Assembly: GCA_020746105.1 (NCBI GenBank)
Contig: CM036617.1
Location: forward strand, 19,040,037-19,104,036
Source of the DNA: Trogon surrucura
Lineage: Eukaryota; Chordata; Aves; Trogoniformes; Trogonidae
Length of the DNA: 64,000 nucleotides
Reading direction: 5' to 3'
In this document: positions 36,112 through 48,759 of the stretch, piece by piece
Layout: each line of letters opens with the position of its first letter
Numbering within the stretch: position 1 is the first letter of the stretch
Made by a program: the position numbers and the translations under genes
Notes under the pieces: model-generated
The model's database searches: none
What the model was told of the DNA's origin: nothing
Seen by the model: only the letters and a program-made list of their open reading frames with translations

Positions 36112-37008
36112 TGATAATATTCTTAAATTGGAGACTTCTTGCTACACTTCTCTGATATGAGGGAAGTCTCTCAACATTAGATTTCAAGAAAAATGTTTTG
36201 CTTAAAAATACCTGTTTGATTTCATAAGAATTCCAGAGCATTCATTTTTATCTCTATTAGTTAGAAATAAGAACACAGAGGAAGAGATTGAACAAGTGCC
36301 TTTTTTAGATATTCTTTTTTCTGGTAGGAGGTATTATTATATCCAAATACCATGTAGTTGTGGAAAGTATAATGCATTTTTGATCAAACCAAGTTCTTGA
36401 TATTGTTACTACCTGTGCATGAGTTTCACAATCTAATAACGTATTATATGGAAAAGAATTTCCTGCCTTCTAGTTCAGTTTTGACGTTTTAATTTCAGAT
36501 AATACCTTGTTCTTGTATTATGAAACAGAGTGCCTCTCTGCACTTACTATATGCTTTGCTAGATTTTTAATATATTTTTTCTTGTTAGGGCAAAGATTCC
36601 TAATGTTTTTATTTTTTTCTGCATATAAAAGTTATTTTAAATGTTCTTCACCCTTACAGTCTCTCTTCTGTGAACTTTCTCTAATTGTTTCTTAGTAGAG
36701 ACAAAATAAATTCAAGAAATTGAAATAAAGTCGTTAAAAGTTAGTAGCTTTAAAGCAGGGATTGCTGGAAAGTTTGTAACTTGGTGAGAGAATTAAAATA
36801 CTCTTTTTAACAGTGTAATCATTTGTTCTGGTAGTATTTATGCTCCTTTCACTTTGATAAAAAAGTAATTGAAGGTTGTTCTGCATAAACTGTAAAGCTG
36901 TTGGTCTTAGGAGTCTTCTCATGCTGAAACTGTATGGTCAGAGGTGTCTGAGGTGCAGAGTAGGATTATGGTTAGAAATGAAGGACTGGAATCCATAAAA
37001 GGGGCAGC
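36112..37008. other. Intron, no gene seen
   Basis: AT-rich unique sequence between two CR1 copies. Confidence 0.55.
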
Positions 37009-37609
37009 AGTACAGAAGGCCAACGGCATCCTGGCCTGTGTGAGAAATGGTGTGGCCCACAGGACCAGGGACATCACTGTGACCCTGTAGGGGGCACTGG
37101 TGAGGCCGCACCTCCAATCCTGTCTTTGGTTTTGGGCCCGTCACAACAAGAAAGACATTGAGGTGCTGGAGCATCTCCAGAGAAGGGCAACGAAGCTGGT
37201 GAAGGGACTCGAGAACAAGCCCTCTAAGGAGTGGCTGAGAGAACTGAGGTTGCTTAGCCTGGAGAAAAGGAGGCTGAGGGGAGACCTGAAAGGAGGTTGT
37301 AGAGAGGTGGGGATCGGTCTCTTCTCTCAAGTAACAAGTGATAAGATGAGAGGGAATGGCCTTAAGTTGTGCCAGGGAAGGTTTAGATTGGATATTAGGA
37401 AAAATCTCTTCACTGAAAGGATTGTCAAGCATTGGACAGGCTGCCCAGGGAAGAGGTGGATTCACCATCCCTGAAGGCATTTAAACGACATGTAGATATG
37501 GTGCTCAGGGACTTGGTCTAGTGGGTGGTGAACCTGGCGGTGCTATGTTAACGGTTGGCCTCGGTGATCTTAAGGGTTATTTCCAACCTAAATAATTCTG
37601 TGATTCTGG
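37009..37609 (+). mobile_element. CR1 LINE 3' part, sense
   Basis: CR1 ORF2 C-terminus in + frames: KANGILACVRNGV-type start, [58 protein letters not shown], with the tail ending ATAATTCTGTGATTCTG. It lacks the usual 'IALYNYL' codons between GDL and KGGC, a small internal deletion. The 180-codon minus-strand frame at 36938-37480 is its antisense shadow. Confidence 0.92.
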
Positions 37610-40600
37610 ACAGGGAACTCTTGAATAATGCTACTTCTGTGCATGAAGAACATTCTCCAGCATCATGTATCGGTGGATATTCTTAGAAGGTATTTTCTAC
37701 AGAGTTCACATTAAAATCTTCTGTACCTCCTTCAATTTATAGTTCTGCATATGTCCATGTGTATTCAGAACACAAAAGGTAATGTTGTACCTTTTAGGAA
37801 ATCAAAGCCTAGAATAAAATGTACTAGAGAGATCTACGAGAACCCTAGACAAACTTCTTTGAGCTGCTGAAGATAAGAAATAAATTGGCACAAGTTGTCT
37901 TCAAAATTTCCCACAAGAAAAGACTGGAGGAAACATCTGGACTGTTTTAGTGAAGAAATGCATACATGTTTCCATCTAAGACTGGAAGGACTCTGGTGTG
38001 AATTTCCCCTTGGGAAGAAAAAGCACGCATGGGCTTCTCTTTTAAGAAATTGCTCTGAGTTTATTTTAGTTAACAATTCATCGTTGACTGATTGTTTAGC
38101 TTTAACTTTAGAAAATAGGTTTCAGCTTCGTGTCTTAATTTAGGGGAATACATGGTAGAATTTGAAAGCCACTTATTTGAATTAAAAAGCTATGAAGCAA
38201 GAGAAGGTTTGTTTTTCTTTTTGATGGTGAACAGAAGCATCTCTGCTATTTAGCTCCATTAATTATGTGCTGGCTAGAGCTGTAGCTTTCCTCCAACTCC
38301 AGATGTTCAGTATTTATTCCCTTCTTCATTTTGAGCAGCTTTCTTATTCTTAAAATGAAGGATTTTTTTTTTTATCTGGCAAACGTCTGAAATTGGAATC
38401 AGCATCCTTTGTTATTTGGAGTATTATTGTTATGTGGTACCTGGTTACACATTATCTGTACTCCTGTGGGATGTTAATTCTGAGTGGTTGCTTGGCAGAC
38501 AAGATAGAGGAGGTACAGCACTCAACGAAAACATTCCTGTTATACTGAGTGGATGTAATACCTTCTTTTTAAATGAGGAAGCAGGAAAAAATGGTCTAGT
38601 CGGGCTGTAATAACCACCACCATGCAACCAAGCTAAGGTCACACGTAGAATACTCATGTCTCCTCAGGATATCAGGATTGTGGAAGTGAGGTTGTCCTCT
38701 TCTTTCATGTCACAAAAAAGTCTTATTTCACAGCTGCACATTAAAATGATAAAAATGGAGTCATAGCTAGAGCTTTCATGTCTTTGCGTTATGAGAGAGC
38801 AAGCAAGGAACTGGAAATTGGAGTTACTAGAATTTAGTTTTGCTCTGTACAATTTTGTTGAAGAAAGGTAATATATCCTCTTGAAATACTGCTTTAAAAC
38901 AATGTGTTGTGTTCTCATTGCCTTCTGAAAGCAAACATATTTAGTACCAAGAAGCCTCTGTAATTCAGTAGCTAACAGATGCAGACTCAGACTTGTTCTT
39001 AGAAGAGTTGCAGTGCATGGTAAAGGTGACTTGGTGCACCACGGCTTTTAACTTTCCCTGGCCAAGATATTACTGAACCTAATCTTTGACATGAAGCCCT
39101 GAATAACTTCACAGCTGTGAGAAAAGTTACCTGATATGCAGAGTGAGGAGCTGGAATTGAGAATATAAATAGATGATTTACTTTGACAGTAGCTATATGT
39201 ATGCAAATCTGTGAAATCCTTCCCTTCCCCACATGAAAGCAGAGCCTGATAACTTCATAGGAATATCATTTTATGGGAATTTTTATGAAAAGGTTGTATT
39301 CTGTTGTTAAGCATGAATCAAGTCAGTGACACAGGCTGCAGTACCGCAATTTCTTTGGCAAATAATAATAGTACTTGAACCGTGACAACTTGAATATTCA
39401 TAAATCAGGAAACGAATCTGATCTATCTATCTTATCTACACGTATATGTATATACTTAAGTGCTGGAGCTAACAGACTGCTGCACATGCATTCATTTGTG
39501 GTAGCATTTCCAGCAAAGTGTACTCATGTGTAGGTAGTTTGAAAGTTGAAAGCTCCTCTTTCTCTTGACATTATCAAAAACCCAAGAAGCACAGCTCAGT
39601 TCTCTAGACTTTCTGAGAAAGTGTGTCTTCTTGTTGTGTCTTAACTTTGCTCAACTCATCTGGTCTGTGCCTCGTGCTTTTAAAATAGAGCTGGTACTTT
39701 TATCTGAAACAGGAAAGCTTGAAGTAATGTACAAAATACAAATATGTGATGTTTCTTATCTCAGAAATGCTTCTCGATGGCTGCGGCAGCTTGCAGTAGC
39801 CTTTCTTTGCATTCATTGGAGTGTGAAGATGTACTTCAAATAACCCAACAGTTTAAAAGCACTGTGCTTGTGCAGGTTTTTATCAAATAATTGAATTTGT
39901 AATTTTGTAGTTTACTAAGACTCCATGAGTATACTTGTCTCGGTGATCTGTCCCAAGAGATGCTTTTATTATTTCCTGAATGACAATCTAAGCGCTTCGC
40001 TCAAGCACCCTAATGAGTGCACCGAGCGTGTGATTGGGGAAAGGAGCTGTTACTGACAACGTGTTCCCTTTAGATTTGGCTAGGGCAGTAAATAAAAGGT
40101 ACAGAATTTGCATAAGCCTATTAAGTGGTTTTCTCAAGAGGAATAGCAATAATTTCTAATGCTGTTTTCAGTGCTGACAGCTGATCCATTTACAAATTAG
40201 ATACTGAAAAGGGTTCCAGTGAAGGAATGAGGTGGTTTAGCTTGTGGCTGTTAACACAGTAGCATCAGGAAAATGCACAAAAGTCTCAGTCCTGCTATGA
40301 CCAGTGAGTGTCAAATTGGTCTGGAGTGAATGGAAAAACAAACTAGACCAGTACTATCATTTGAAGAGTAAGGTGATTTCAGAGACTTAAATGCATGCGT
40401 AAAGAGATTAGTGAGTATAGTACAAATTGCATTTGGATATCTGTTTTGACCTGAGCATATGCAGATTTTTGTTTTTCTTGTGTAAAATAAGCACAAACGA
40501 ATCACAATGACATTGGACACATTATTTGCATGTCTGTCTCACAACAAACCACTCATTCATGTGGTGAAAAAAACTATTTATGGCATTTCTTGGAGTGGCA

Positions 40601-41944
40601 GATTGAAAAGTTCAGTACCTCATCCTTGTTAAATAGAAAGCTTCTGCATGCTGTCTCTTTAAAAAGGGAATTGTAGAGCAACTTGACTTGGTAAAAGCCT
40701 ATGAAAAAGCAAACATAAACTTTCCTTTAATTCTTTATATAGTTGTTTCTTGTTTCTCCTTCAGGTGTCCCCAGTAAAAGGCCTCCCATTGTGTTATCGT
40801 ACCATTTGAAAGGGTAATGCGGTGGTAAGGCTGCAGAAAGTTTGTGTGTGACTGTGTCTCCCCAGAATAAAAATTATTTGTTGGTAAGCACAGTTATGAA
40901 ATAAATACATCAAAGCCCTCCGTCTTCATTTAGAGATGGAGAATTAGTCTGACCTCAATTGTTGGGATGCCAGTATGTGCTCAAAATAGAGCTTTACTAT
41001 TTGCCTAGGATGCCCTAGAAGCAAATATTTTTTTTTTGTTTTCAGTGCAAGAATTTTTTAAAAATATTGACTGTCGTAGAAATGTGAGCTCCAGAGACAA
41101 AAAGAGAAAATATTTAGACTGTTTTAAACACCTTCATTATTCTAAAAAAATATTTGACATAGCTTAAACAGAAGATTTTAATTTGCAGAATAGCCAGAAT
41201 GTTATTCAGAGTCAACACGGGAGTGTGTTTCTACGTTTCAAAATGATGATTTTTATTAATACTGTGTAATTGAAATGAAAAGTGGAAAATTAGGACTCGG
41301 CATTTGAGAATAGTTTTATCAATATGGTTCATGTTATATTTTTGTGCTTATCCAGCCTGCAAGCGTGCGTAACTTCTTAGACTTGGCCATTTGTTGTAAC
41401 TTAAATTAATGAAAGCATTTTCAAAAAGTTACTACAGAATAGTCTGTAGTAGACACCAACTTTGTGGTAATGATTCAGACTATAATGATATCTGGTCTCT
41501 TCATACACCGTGAAATACTCGCACAGGTGTCACAGAAATGTTTTAACAAATACAGTTTGTAGTTATTGAATGCTTTGTAATTTGAAAATGTGGTGCCTTT
41601 ATATCCGGAATTAACATGTCAGATTACTGTTGCAGCAGCGTTCAGTTCTGTGCCAGTAAAAGAGGCAGCTTTGATTAACTGTTGCAATGCAGTCAACAGG
41701 ATTATAGCCTGTCATGCCAGGCTGCTTTGGTCTCAGGGTGGAAACGCTGGCAGCAGGAGGAGCTTCGGGCTCTGCTGGTTTGCCTGTGTAGGTAAGGTTC
41801 GCTTGCTCTTCTGTGACTTAAATGGCAGGATCTCTAGGATAAAGGCTGTCATTCTTACAAGCACTTGTTTCATCTCTGCTGGAATTCTCAGAGCTGAACA
41901 GTATCAAGATAAAATATTTTGAGAAGTAAGTATTATGAGAACAA
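37610..41944. other. Intron, no gene or clear repeat
   Basis: About 4.3 kb of AT-rich unique sequence. A short (TATC)n run lies near 39424. A 110-codon frame at 41590-41922 has no recognisable domain and no splice-bounded ends. Confidence 0.55.
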
Positions 41945-42095
41945 GCAGTCTGGAGAACTATCAGTCACTGGAACAACCTCTCCACAGCTGGAAGTCTTGA
42001 AAACGCGGCTGGACAGTGCTTGGTAATCTCATCTAAGCTTCCCTTCCCATGAAATGTTGGACCAGATGTTCTTTCTAGGTGTTTCTGTGATTCTG
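41945..42095 (+). mobile_element. CR1 3' end, old, sense
   Basis: TCACTGGAACAACCTCTCCA resembles the CR1 'HWNRLP' region. TCTTGAAAACGCGGCTGGAC follows, and the piece ends AGGTGTTTCTGTGATTCTG. Divergent and short. Confidence 0.7.
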
Positions 42096-43429
42096 TTTTA
42101 ATGTGGTTATGTGACAGGTGGGTAATATACCTGGTGAGCAGATATTTAAACTGAGGAGTATCGGGAGCATCCCAAAGTGTAGTCGAGGCTCAGCCGTTCA
42201 GCACAACGACCTTAACTTGCAGCACAGCCAGCGCTCCTGGATGCCTGACGGCTTCAGCCATCAGCTCCTGACCACGCCTTTCCTGGCATGGCACTTCAGG
42301 GTGAAGTAATTTGCTTTGATAAGCCAGAAACCTTATGGTTATACTCAGCAAAAATTCCAGAGCTGATTGTTGAACAACTTAAGACAGTCATGTGGCACGA
42401 ACATGGCAGGCAGTACAATCAACCGTAAATTGTCCTGAGCCACCACTGTCCCCAGTCATTAGGGATCTGATAAGAAGATATGAGCAAGCCTCACACCCAG
42501 GATTGCTCTAGAGTTGCCTAATCCTTCATTTTCTCTGTTGCAATGAGGGAGGCAAAAAGCAAATATTATTGCTGATTTCAGACAAGTTCTGGGATGGGTT
42601 CTGGGATTACTTTGTTGCTCTCGTTTTCTTGACTTTGTGTCCAGTTTCAAGTGGAAATTGAAACTGGTGCAGACAACTGTGCATACCAGTTTAGATGCAG
42701 TTGCTGATGAGGCTGTAGATTTAAAAGTCATGGACCAGAGTTTTTGCTTCTTCGGGTTGATATTTTTCCCATGTGATTTGACACTGTGCTGTCTTCATCA
42801 TAAATATGGGGGGGGGGGGGGAAGTTTATTATTTCTTTTGGGGAAAAAAGGAATCTTGCAAAAAAATCCAGGATTACTGGATTGCTCCTGTTATATTGTG
42901 AAAATATTGTTGTATCATGAAAATGTTGTTTAGTTCTTTTCAGCAACAGAATTTATTTGTGCTCTTTCAGATATGTTAAGGAATGATAGGAATAGTATTT
43001 CAGGATTGTTTGTAAGCTGGTTAAGTAAAAGTATCTCTGAAGTAACTGTTGCCACTTTTAAAAAGAGAGTCTTCTTCCTGTATGTACTTTATTCTACTTG
43101 AATATATTGTTTTGAGTTTTTGGGTGCCACTGAGTTTAAAAAAAAAGAAGGGATTTTCTCTAAATTTCCAGAGATTGATTTCAGAATCAAGCTGGAATGG
43201 TCTGCTGCTTCTGTACAGCATGTACACTTCATAGTGTCACACGTGGTTCTGCAGAAGGGTGCTTGGGAAAACATGAACTGCTGATGATCAGATCTGTGGA
43301 AAATTAAAATATGGGACTGAAGACTTTTTTCATTCTACCTATGCTGAATTTTCTCTTTGTTGGTTTGAAACAGCATAACTTACTCTGCCTCAGTTTCCTT
43401 TATTCCATCTAACATTCAGAGCCAGATAT
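42096..43429. other. Intron, no gene seen
   Basis: Unique sequence with a G14 tract at 42808-42821. No exon-like frame. Confidence 0.55.
42808..42821. repeat. G14 homopolymer
   Basis: Fourteen consecutive G after ATAAATAT; a likely sequencing or slippage site. Confidence 0.95.
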
Positions 43430-44182
43430 GTGTGCCGGGTCCTGTACTTTGATCACAACAACTCCCGGCACCGCTACAGGCTGGGGGAGAAGTGGCTGCA
43501 GAGCTGCCAGGCAGAAAAGGGTCTCGCACTGCTGGTCAACATCTGGCTGAAGATGAGCCAGCAGTGTGCCCAGGTGGCCAACAAGGCCAAGGGCATCCTG
43601 GCCTGTGTCAGGAATGGTGTGGTCAGCAGGACCAGGGCAGCGATTGTGCCCCTGTACTGCACTGGTGAGGCCACAGCTTAAGTACTGTGTGTGGTTTTGG
43701 GCTCTCCACGGTAGAAGGGCATTGAGGTGCTGGAGCGAGTCGAGAGAAGAGCAATGAAGCTGGAGAGGTGTCTAGAGAACAAGTCTGATGAGGAGTGGCT
43801 GAGGGAACTGGGATTGTTTAGTCTGGACAAGAGGAGGCTGAAAGGAGACCTCATTGGTCTCTACAACTACCTGAAAGGAGGTTGTAGTGAAGTGGGGCTT
43901 GGTCTCTTCTCCCAAGGTGCTAGTGATAGGATGAGAGGAAATGGCCTGAAGTTGTGCCAGGGGAGGTTTAGATTGGATATTAGGAAAAATTTCTTTGCTG
44001 AAAGAATAGTGAAGCACTGGAACGTGCTGCCCAGGGAAGTGGTGGAATCGCCATCCGTGGAGGTGTTCAAAAAAGCATTTAGACGTGGCAATTCAGGACA
44101 TGCTGTAATGGTCATGGTAGTATTGAGTTGATTGTTGGACTTGATGATCTTAGAGGTTTTTTCCAACCTTTATGATTCTATG
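43430..44182 (+). mobile_element. CR1 LINE 3' part, sense, about 750 bp
   Basis: It starts in the 'CRVLYFDHNNSRHRYRLGEK' block. It continues MSQQCAQVANKAKGILACVR, then after a frameshift at about 43680 [40 protein letters not shown] and [18 protein letters not shown], and ends TTTATGATTCTATG. The 134-codon frame 43727-44131 is this CR1 tail, not a host gene. It is one of the less decayed copies here. Confidence 0.94.
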
Positions 44183-45638
44183 GTCAGTGTTGGTTTCCAG
44201 GTCAGTGGTGTGCTGATTCAGCAGAACAGTCAGACTTCAGCTTACCATTGACTTGACTGTTGCCACGTTCAGTCAAAAAACTAAGAACCAAGCCAAGAGC
44301 CTTATACTATGCTTAAATTTGAAGGCAAATTTTCCATTTTAAGTGCTGCTGTACTTGTTCAGAATTTTGAGTGATACTTCAGTGTTTTAGAAGGATACTT
44401 AGAGCTACTACACGTTTGATCTTATTTTCAGATCACTCAGTGCAATCTGTATTCATTTAAATGATTCCTTTATTTTCACAGAATTTAAATGATAGAGCCA
44501 GAGTGATTCCTTGGAGAAATCCCCCTCCCCCTGCCCCAGTTTGTTGCAGACCAAGAACTGCTGTGTAAAAATGTTCTGATTTTTAAACCTTCTCCCCTTG
44601 CCAGTAATGAACCTTGAGATAAGGATGAGACAGTTAATTTAAATTGCCTTTAGCTGTATATATTTAAGAAGTAACAGAATAACCTTTTGTATAAATTAAA
44701 GCAAATGCTAGTTTGCATCCCCTGTGCCTGTCTCTTTGTAAGCAAATTCCTGCCTGAGTACTATAATACATATTTAATTTGGGGCCTTTTCCACTACTAA
44801 ATATTGATAATTTAGCTGATATTAAATGAAGTGGTTGGAAGTTTAACCATACAAAACTAAATGAAAATCAGTTATGATGCTTTCCTCATTTGGTGAAAAT
44901 GTGGTGACTTAATGAAAATTGCTTTAAATAGGAGTCACTGATATTTAAGAAGACTTGAAACTTAAAGAAAATCTGTGGATTTGCCGTTACACATTTTTAG
45001 TTTTTCCTCTTCAGTCTGGAGCTTTTAATTTGTTTAAGAGAGAAATAGGTTCTTCATCTTTTCCTTTCTATTTATTTTTTCAAGAGGAAATAATTTGTAC
45101 TGATACAGACATAGAGGTTATGAAAGCTAAAGGATGTTTTTGTTGGTCAAGGCCTGATGCGTAGCTCAAGCATTTTACACATTTTGCAGTCTGGCTCCAT
45201 ACTTTGTGTTTTGCTTTTTTAGAAGCAAGAGTAGAAAACTTGCCGTTCTTTTCTGAATCCTTACACAGATAGTTCAGCGATCGTCCTCTCAGCTTAAAAA
45301 GGGAAGTGATCATTGGCTTCAGTATTGCAGTGTCAAGGTTGCCCACTTCTGGCATGTGGAATGAGACCTGCCTGGCTGAGTTCCACCACATTTTTCTCTA
45401 CAGCTGAAGTTCGTGTGCCTTCTGCAGGGGTGCACTGTGTCCTTTTTAGGTCACCCCATCACTATGTGCGAGCCAAGTCTGTTGGGATGGTGGGGGACGG
45501 GGCAGAGGGAGGGTGTGATGTGACCCCACAGCTCTGTGTGAGCTGGCGGGAAGCCAACTCAGCCCTCACCAAGTGCTCTGGCCTCTTCTGTGTCCTTTGT
45601 GCAGGAAGCATCAGTTGTCGAGTATTTTGTTGGCCTCA
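44183..45638. other. Intron, no gene seen
   Basis: Unique sequence between a CR1 tail and the first solo LTR. No exon recognised. Confidence 0.55.
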
Positions 45639-46367
45639 TGTCATGGGTTAGGGCTGGGCCGGCCACTAAACGTGGACAGACGCTCTCTAACCCCTTCCTC
45701 CCTCCCAAAATGGAAAGGAAAAGGGAATGAGACGGAGAGACTTACAGATTGGAAAAAGAAAATTAAAACAGCTTTAATGAGTAAAGAAATAATAAAAATG
45801 GTGAACTATATACAACTTCCCCCCCGATAGCGATCCCCACCGATGCTGCAGAGCAGGCGGCACCAGGGAATTCCCAGGTTCACCGGCAGTGGGAGCTGGG
45901 TACGGGAGCTGGATTTGGGAACTCACGATAGGGATCAGAGGCAGAAGAGTCCTCCCTGGATGCCGACCATTGAAGAAAGAGGCCTAAACCCATGTGGTCA
46001 CTCTGTTTATACTGTCTATGACATATATGGAGTGGAATACTCTCGTTGGTCACCTGTCCTGTCTGTTACTCCCCAGAGGTGCAACCTTTTACTTCCTTGT
46101 GCCCCCTCTTACTACCCGGCACCCCCAGCGTGGCACACAAGAGCCAGCAGTGGCCTTGGTCACTACAGGAATAAGTATCAGCAAGAGCCTTTCTGCATCT
46201 CAGTCCCAGGCAGTAACTGTGAACATCAGGTGTTATCACTGCTGGTAGCACACACTGTCTGCAAAAACGTGCTGCTGGCTTCAGAATGTGCAGCCCCTTA
46301 GAAGAGACTGAACTGGAAAGTAAAAATCACTGGACAGAATTTGTTTTGTTTAGCTCAAACCAGGACA
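45639..46367 (-). mobile_element. Solo LTR of an endogenous retrovirus, 729 bp, antisense
   Basis: Read on the minus strand it starts TGTCCTGGTTTGAGCT and ends ACCCATGACA, so it has the TG...CA ends of an LTR. The flanks are CCTCA (45634-45638) and CTTCA (46368-46372), a 5-bp target-site duplication with one change. TATAAA (46006-46011) and ATTAAA (45773-45778) on the minus strand mark a plausible promoter and poly(A) site. It shares long blocks with 48101-48759: the GGGTTAGGGCTGGGCCGGCC end, the CTCTCGTTGGTCACCTGTCC block and AAGTAAAAATCACTG. It carries about 150 bp near its start that the other copy lacks. No gag, pol or env lies beside it, so it is a recombined solo LTR. Duplication length suggests class III/ERVL-like; this is inference. 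Confidence 0.9.
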
Positions 46368-47890
46368 CTTCATTTACGGGGAACGAAGTCTGCTGAGAGA
46401 TTTGAACCAGTGCCTTCTGTTTTAAACAGTGCCAAGCATTTTCAATGACAGGGACATGTCTTTCAGTATCTCTAAGTTCTGCATGCATTTCATAAACATT
46501 AACAGAAGTATCTTTAATGTATAGGATAGTGAGTCATTGATTGTAAAAGTAGATTCTAGAGGCCAATACTTACCTGACTGTTCCCCATTACAGGACATCC
46601 ATGTGTACTCAGATTATTCTTAAAAGTATTTAATTAGAATTGTTTTCTCTAACTAACTGTAAGACGTGTCTTCAGACAAAATATAAATGGAAGAGTCTGA
46701 CAAATGCACACTGCATCTGTAGAAAACACCCTAGGAGCTTTAATAACCTGAAATACTCTTCTCTCTCCATATGAGGAAGAATGACACCTTGAAGGATCCA
46801 ATCCTTAAAACACTTTGGAGCATTCATGCTCATTCTTCACCTATTCAGAGTGTGCTTTATTTTCTTGGGAATTATTACCATGTCAAGAACCTGCTTAATT
46901 GAGATCTAGTAAGGGCATGTCCTAGCATAGTTCATTTAATTCTAAATATATCATTTCAGCCTTTCTGGCAGAGCATTCTGGTACCACAGATGTGCCTCTT
47001 TCATGTATGAATAAATGGCATCTCTAGTGTATATTGCCTTTGTTTCTCCAAAACCCTCGGATCCTGTTTTCTTTAGTGTCCACTATTAGTTAAACAAGCC
47101 TAATTCTTGTACATAGTGTGATTTTTTTTTTTGATGAGCCAAGTTATTATGGCTTATTTTTGTGGAAACTAACCTTGCAGTTGGAAGAAGAATCTTTGTC
47201 AGCAGGTTGCAAGGGGCTTTTTTTGGTGCGCATATGAATTTAGACAGCAAATATTGTGTGATGCTGTCAGTGGTCTCTAGCCTTTAAATGCTTGTTTCCA
47301 CTAAAATATAGATCAGTATGTTAACACTTTCTCCCATATGTGACAGCACATAGGCAGGCTGTGTTCTGTAGAAGACTGTGCCAAGCTGGCACTGTGAGAG
47401 GAGAAGTGGGGACGTATGAACTGGCAAGACATTTAAAATCTGTGAAATCTGTTGGCTTCTGTTCTTTCTTCTTCACAGAGTAGAAATACAGAGTTATATG
47501 TGCCTGTGGCTGCAGAGGCAAGCAGTGCAATGCAGCAAGAGTGAAATCTGCAGTGTGTGTAGTGTCTACACTACGTTTTATGTTGGTTTTATGTTGGAGT
47601 TGATCTCATCTTCTCTGTGGGCCAGCTGCCCATAATAAGATGAACTCCTGGGCTGCACCTGCAAGTCTTGTGCTATGAGACCACTCTAGTGTGCCCACCA
47701 AAAGATGATGGGTAGACATAATCAGGAGAATAATTTCAAAAATATCTTTTTGTGCCAATTAAAACATCATTAGAGACACATCTTGTGGTGCTTATGATAT
47801 ATTTTGCAGCTTAGTTTAAGTGATACCTTTTTTTGGTACATCTTTTTTTGTTGAGTAACTTTCCTCTCTACTTGTTGCTGTGTATCACTG
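46368..47890. other. Intron between two solo LTRs, no viral genes
   Basis: Checked for retroviral internal sequence because LTRs of one family flank it. I see no gag, pol or env-like frame, no primer-binding site and no polypurine tract. It is unique intron followed by a CR1 tail. Confidence 0.65.
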
Positions 47891-48098
47891 ATGAAATTCT
47901 TCAGTAAGAACGTGGCAAGACTCTGGAATAAATTGCCCAGAGAAGTTGAGGATGCCCCCTCCCTAGAGATGTTCAAGACCAGGTTGGATGAGGCCTTGAG
48001 CAACCTGGGCTAGTTAAGGGCATCCTTGCCCATGGTAGGGAGGTTGGATTAGATGGTCTCTACGGTCCCTTCCAACCTAGGCCATTCTATGATTCTGT
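47891..48098 (+). mobile_element. CR1 3' end, sense
   Basis: ATGAAATTCTTCAGTAAGAA, then CTGGAATAAATTGCCCAGAG, matches the CR1 'FFTVRVARLWNKLPREV' region. It ends CCATTCTATGATTCTGTG. The LTR at 48101 is inserted immediately after its tail. Confidence 0.88.
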
Positions 48099-48100
48099 GT

Positions 48101-48759
48101 TGTCGCGGGTTAGGGCTGGGCCGGCCACTAACGTGGACAGATGCTCTCTAAGCCCCTCTTCCCCCCACCAAAACGGGAAGAGAAAAGGGAATGAGGCAGA
48201 GAGACTTATGGGTGAGAGAAGAAAAAAAAAACTAGAAGAGCTTTAATGAAAATAATAGAAATAATGGGAAAAAGATAAAAGTAAAGAATTATATACAACT
48301 ATAGATAGTAGCCTGATATCAAACCCGACTCCCTCCCCCGATAGCAATCCCCACTGGTGCTGCAGAGCAGGAGGCACTGGGGAAACCCCAGGCTCAGCAA
48401 TGACGGGAGCTGGATACAGGGAGCTGGATTTGGGAACTCAGGATCCGGATCAAAATCAGGAGGTCAGATGGAGTCCTCTCTGGACACCGGCCATTGCAGA
48501 AAAGGGTGAAAGAGGCGAAGAAAGGGCCAAAAAAGGGATGAAACTCTTGTGATCACTCAATTTATACTAAATATGACATATATGGGATGGAATACTCTCG
48601 TTGGTCACCTGTCCTGTCTGTTACCCCCCCGAGGTGCAACCTTTTACTTCCTTGTGCCCCCCTCTTACTACCCGGCACCCCCAGTCTGGCGCAGCGAGAC
48701 ACTAAACTGAAAAGTAAAAATCACTGAACAGGACTGGGTTTTTAGCTAAACCCAGGACA
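48101..48759 (-). mobile_element. Solo LTR, 659 bp, antisense, same family as 45639-46367
   Basis: On the minus strand it starts TGTCCTGGGTTTAGCT and ends ACCCGCGACA. The flanks are TGTGT (48096-48100) and TATGT (48760-48764), a 5-bp duplication with one change. TATAAA lies at 48561-48566 and ATTAAA at 48242-48247 on the minus strand, in the same relative places as in the 45639 copy. It differs from that copy by a missing block near its start and an extra about 40 bp in the middle. Because each copy has its own flanking duplication and the outer flanks do not match each other, these are two insertions and not the ends of one provirus. Confidence 0.9.

Noticed and set aside
36938-37480. 180-codon minus-strand open frame, the longest in the window
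   Set aside because: It is the exact antisense of a sense-oriented CR1 ORF2 fragment (37009-37609); antisense CR1 frames stay open because of the element's codon content.
43727-44131. 134-codon + frame that looks protein-like
   Set aside because: It reads as the CR1 ORF2 C-terminus ([14 protein letters not shown] and so on), not a host gene.
46368-48100. Internal region of a provirus bounded by two LTRs
   Set aside because: No primer-binding site, polypurine tract or gag/pol/env frame, and each LTR has its own flanking duplication.
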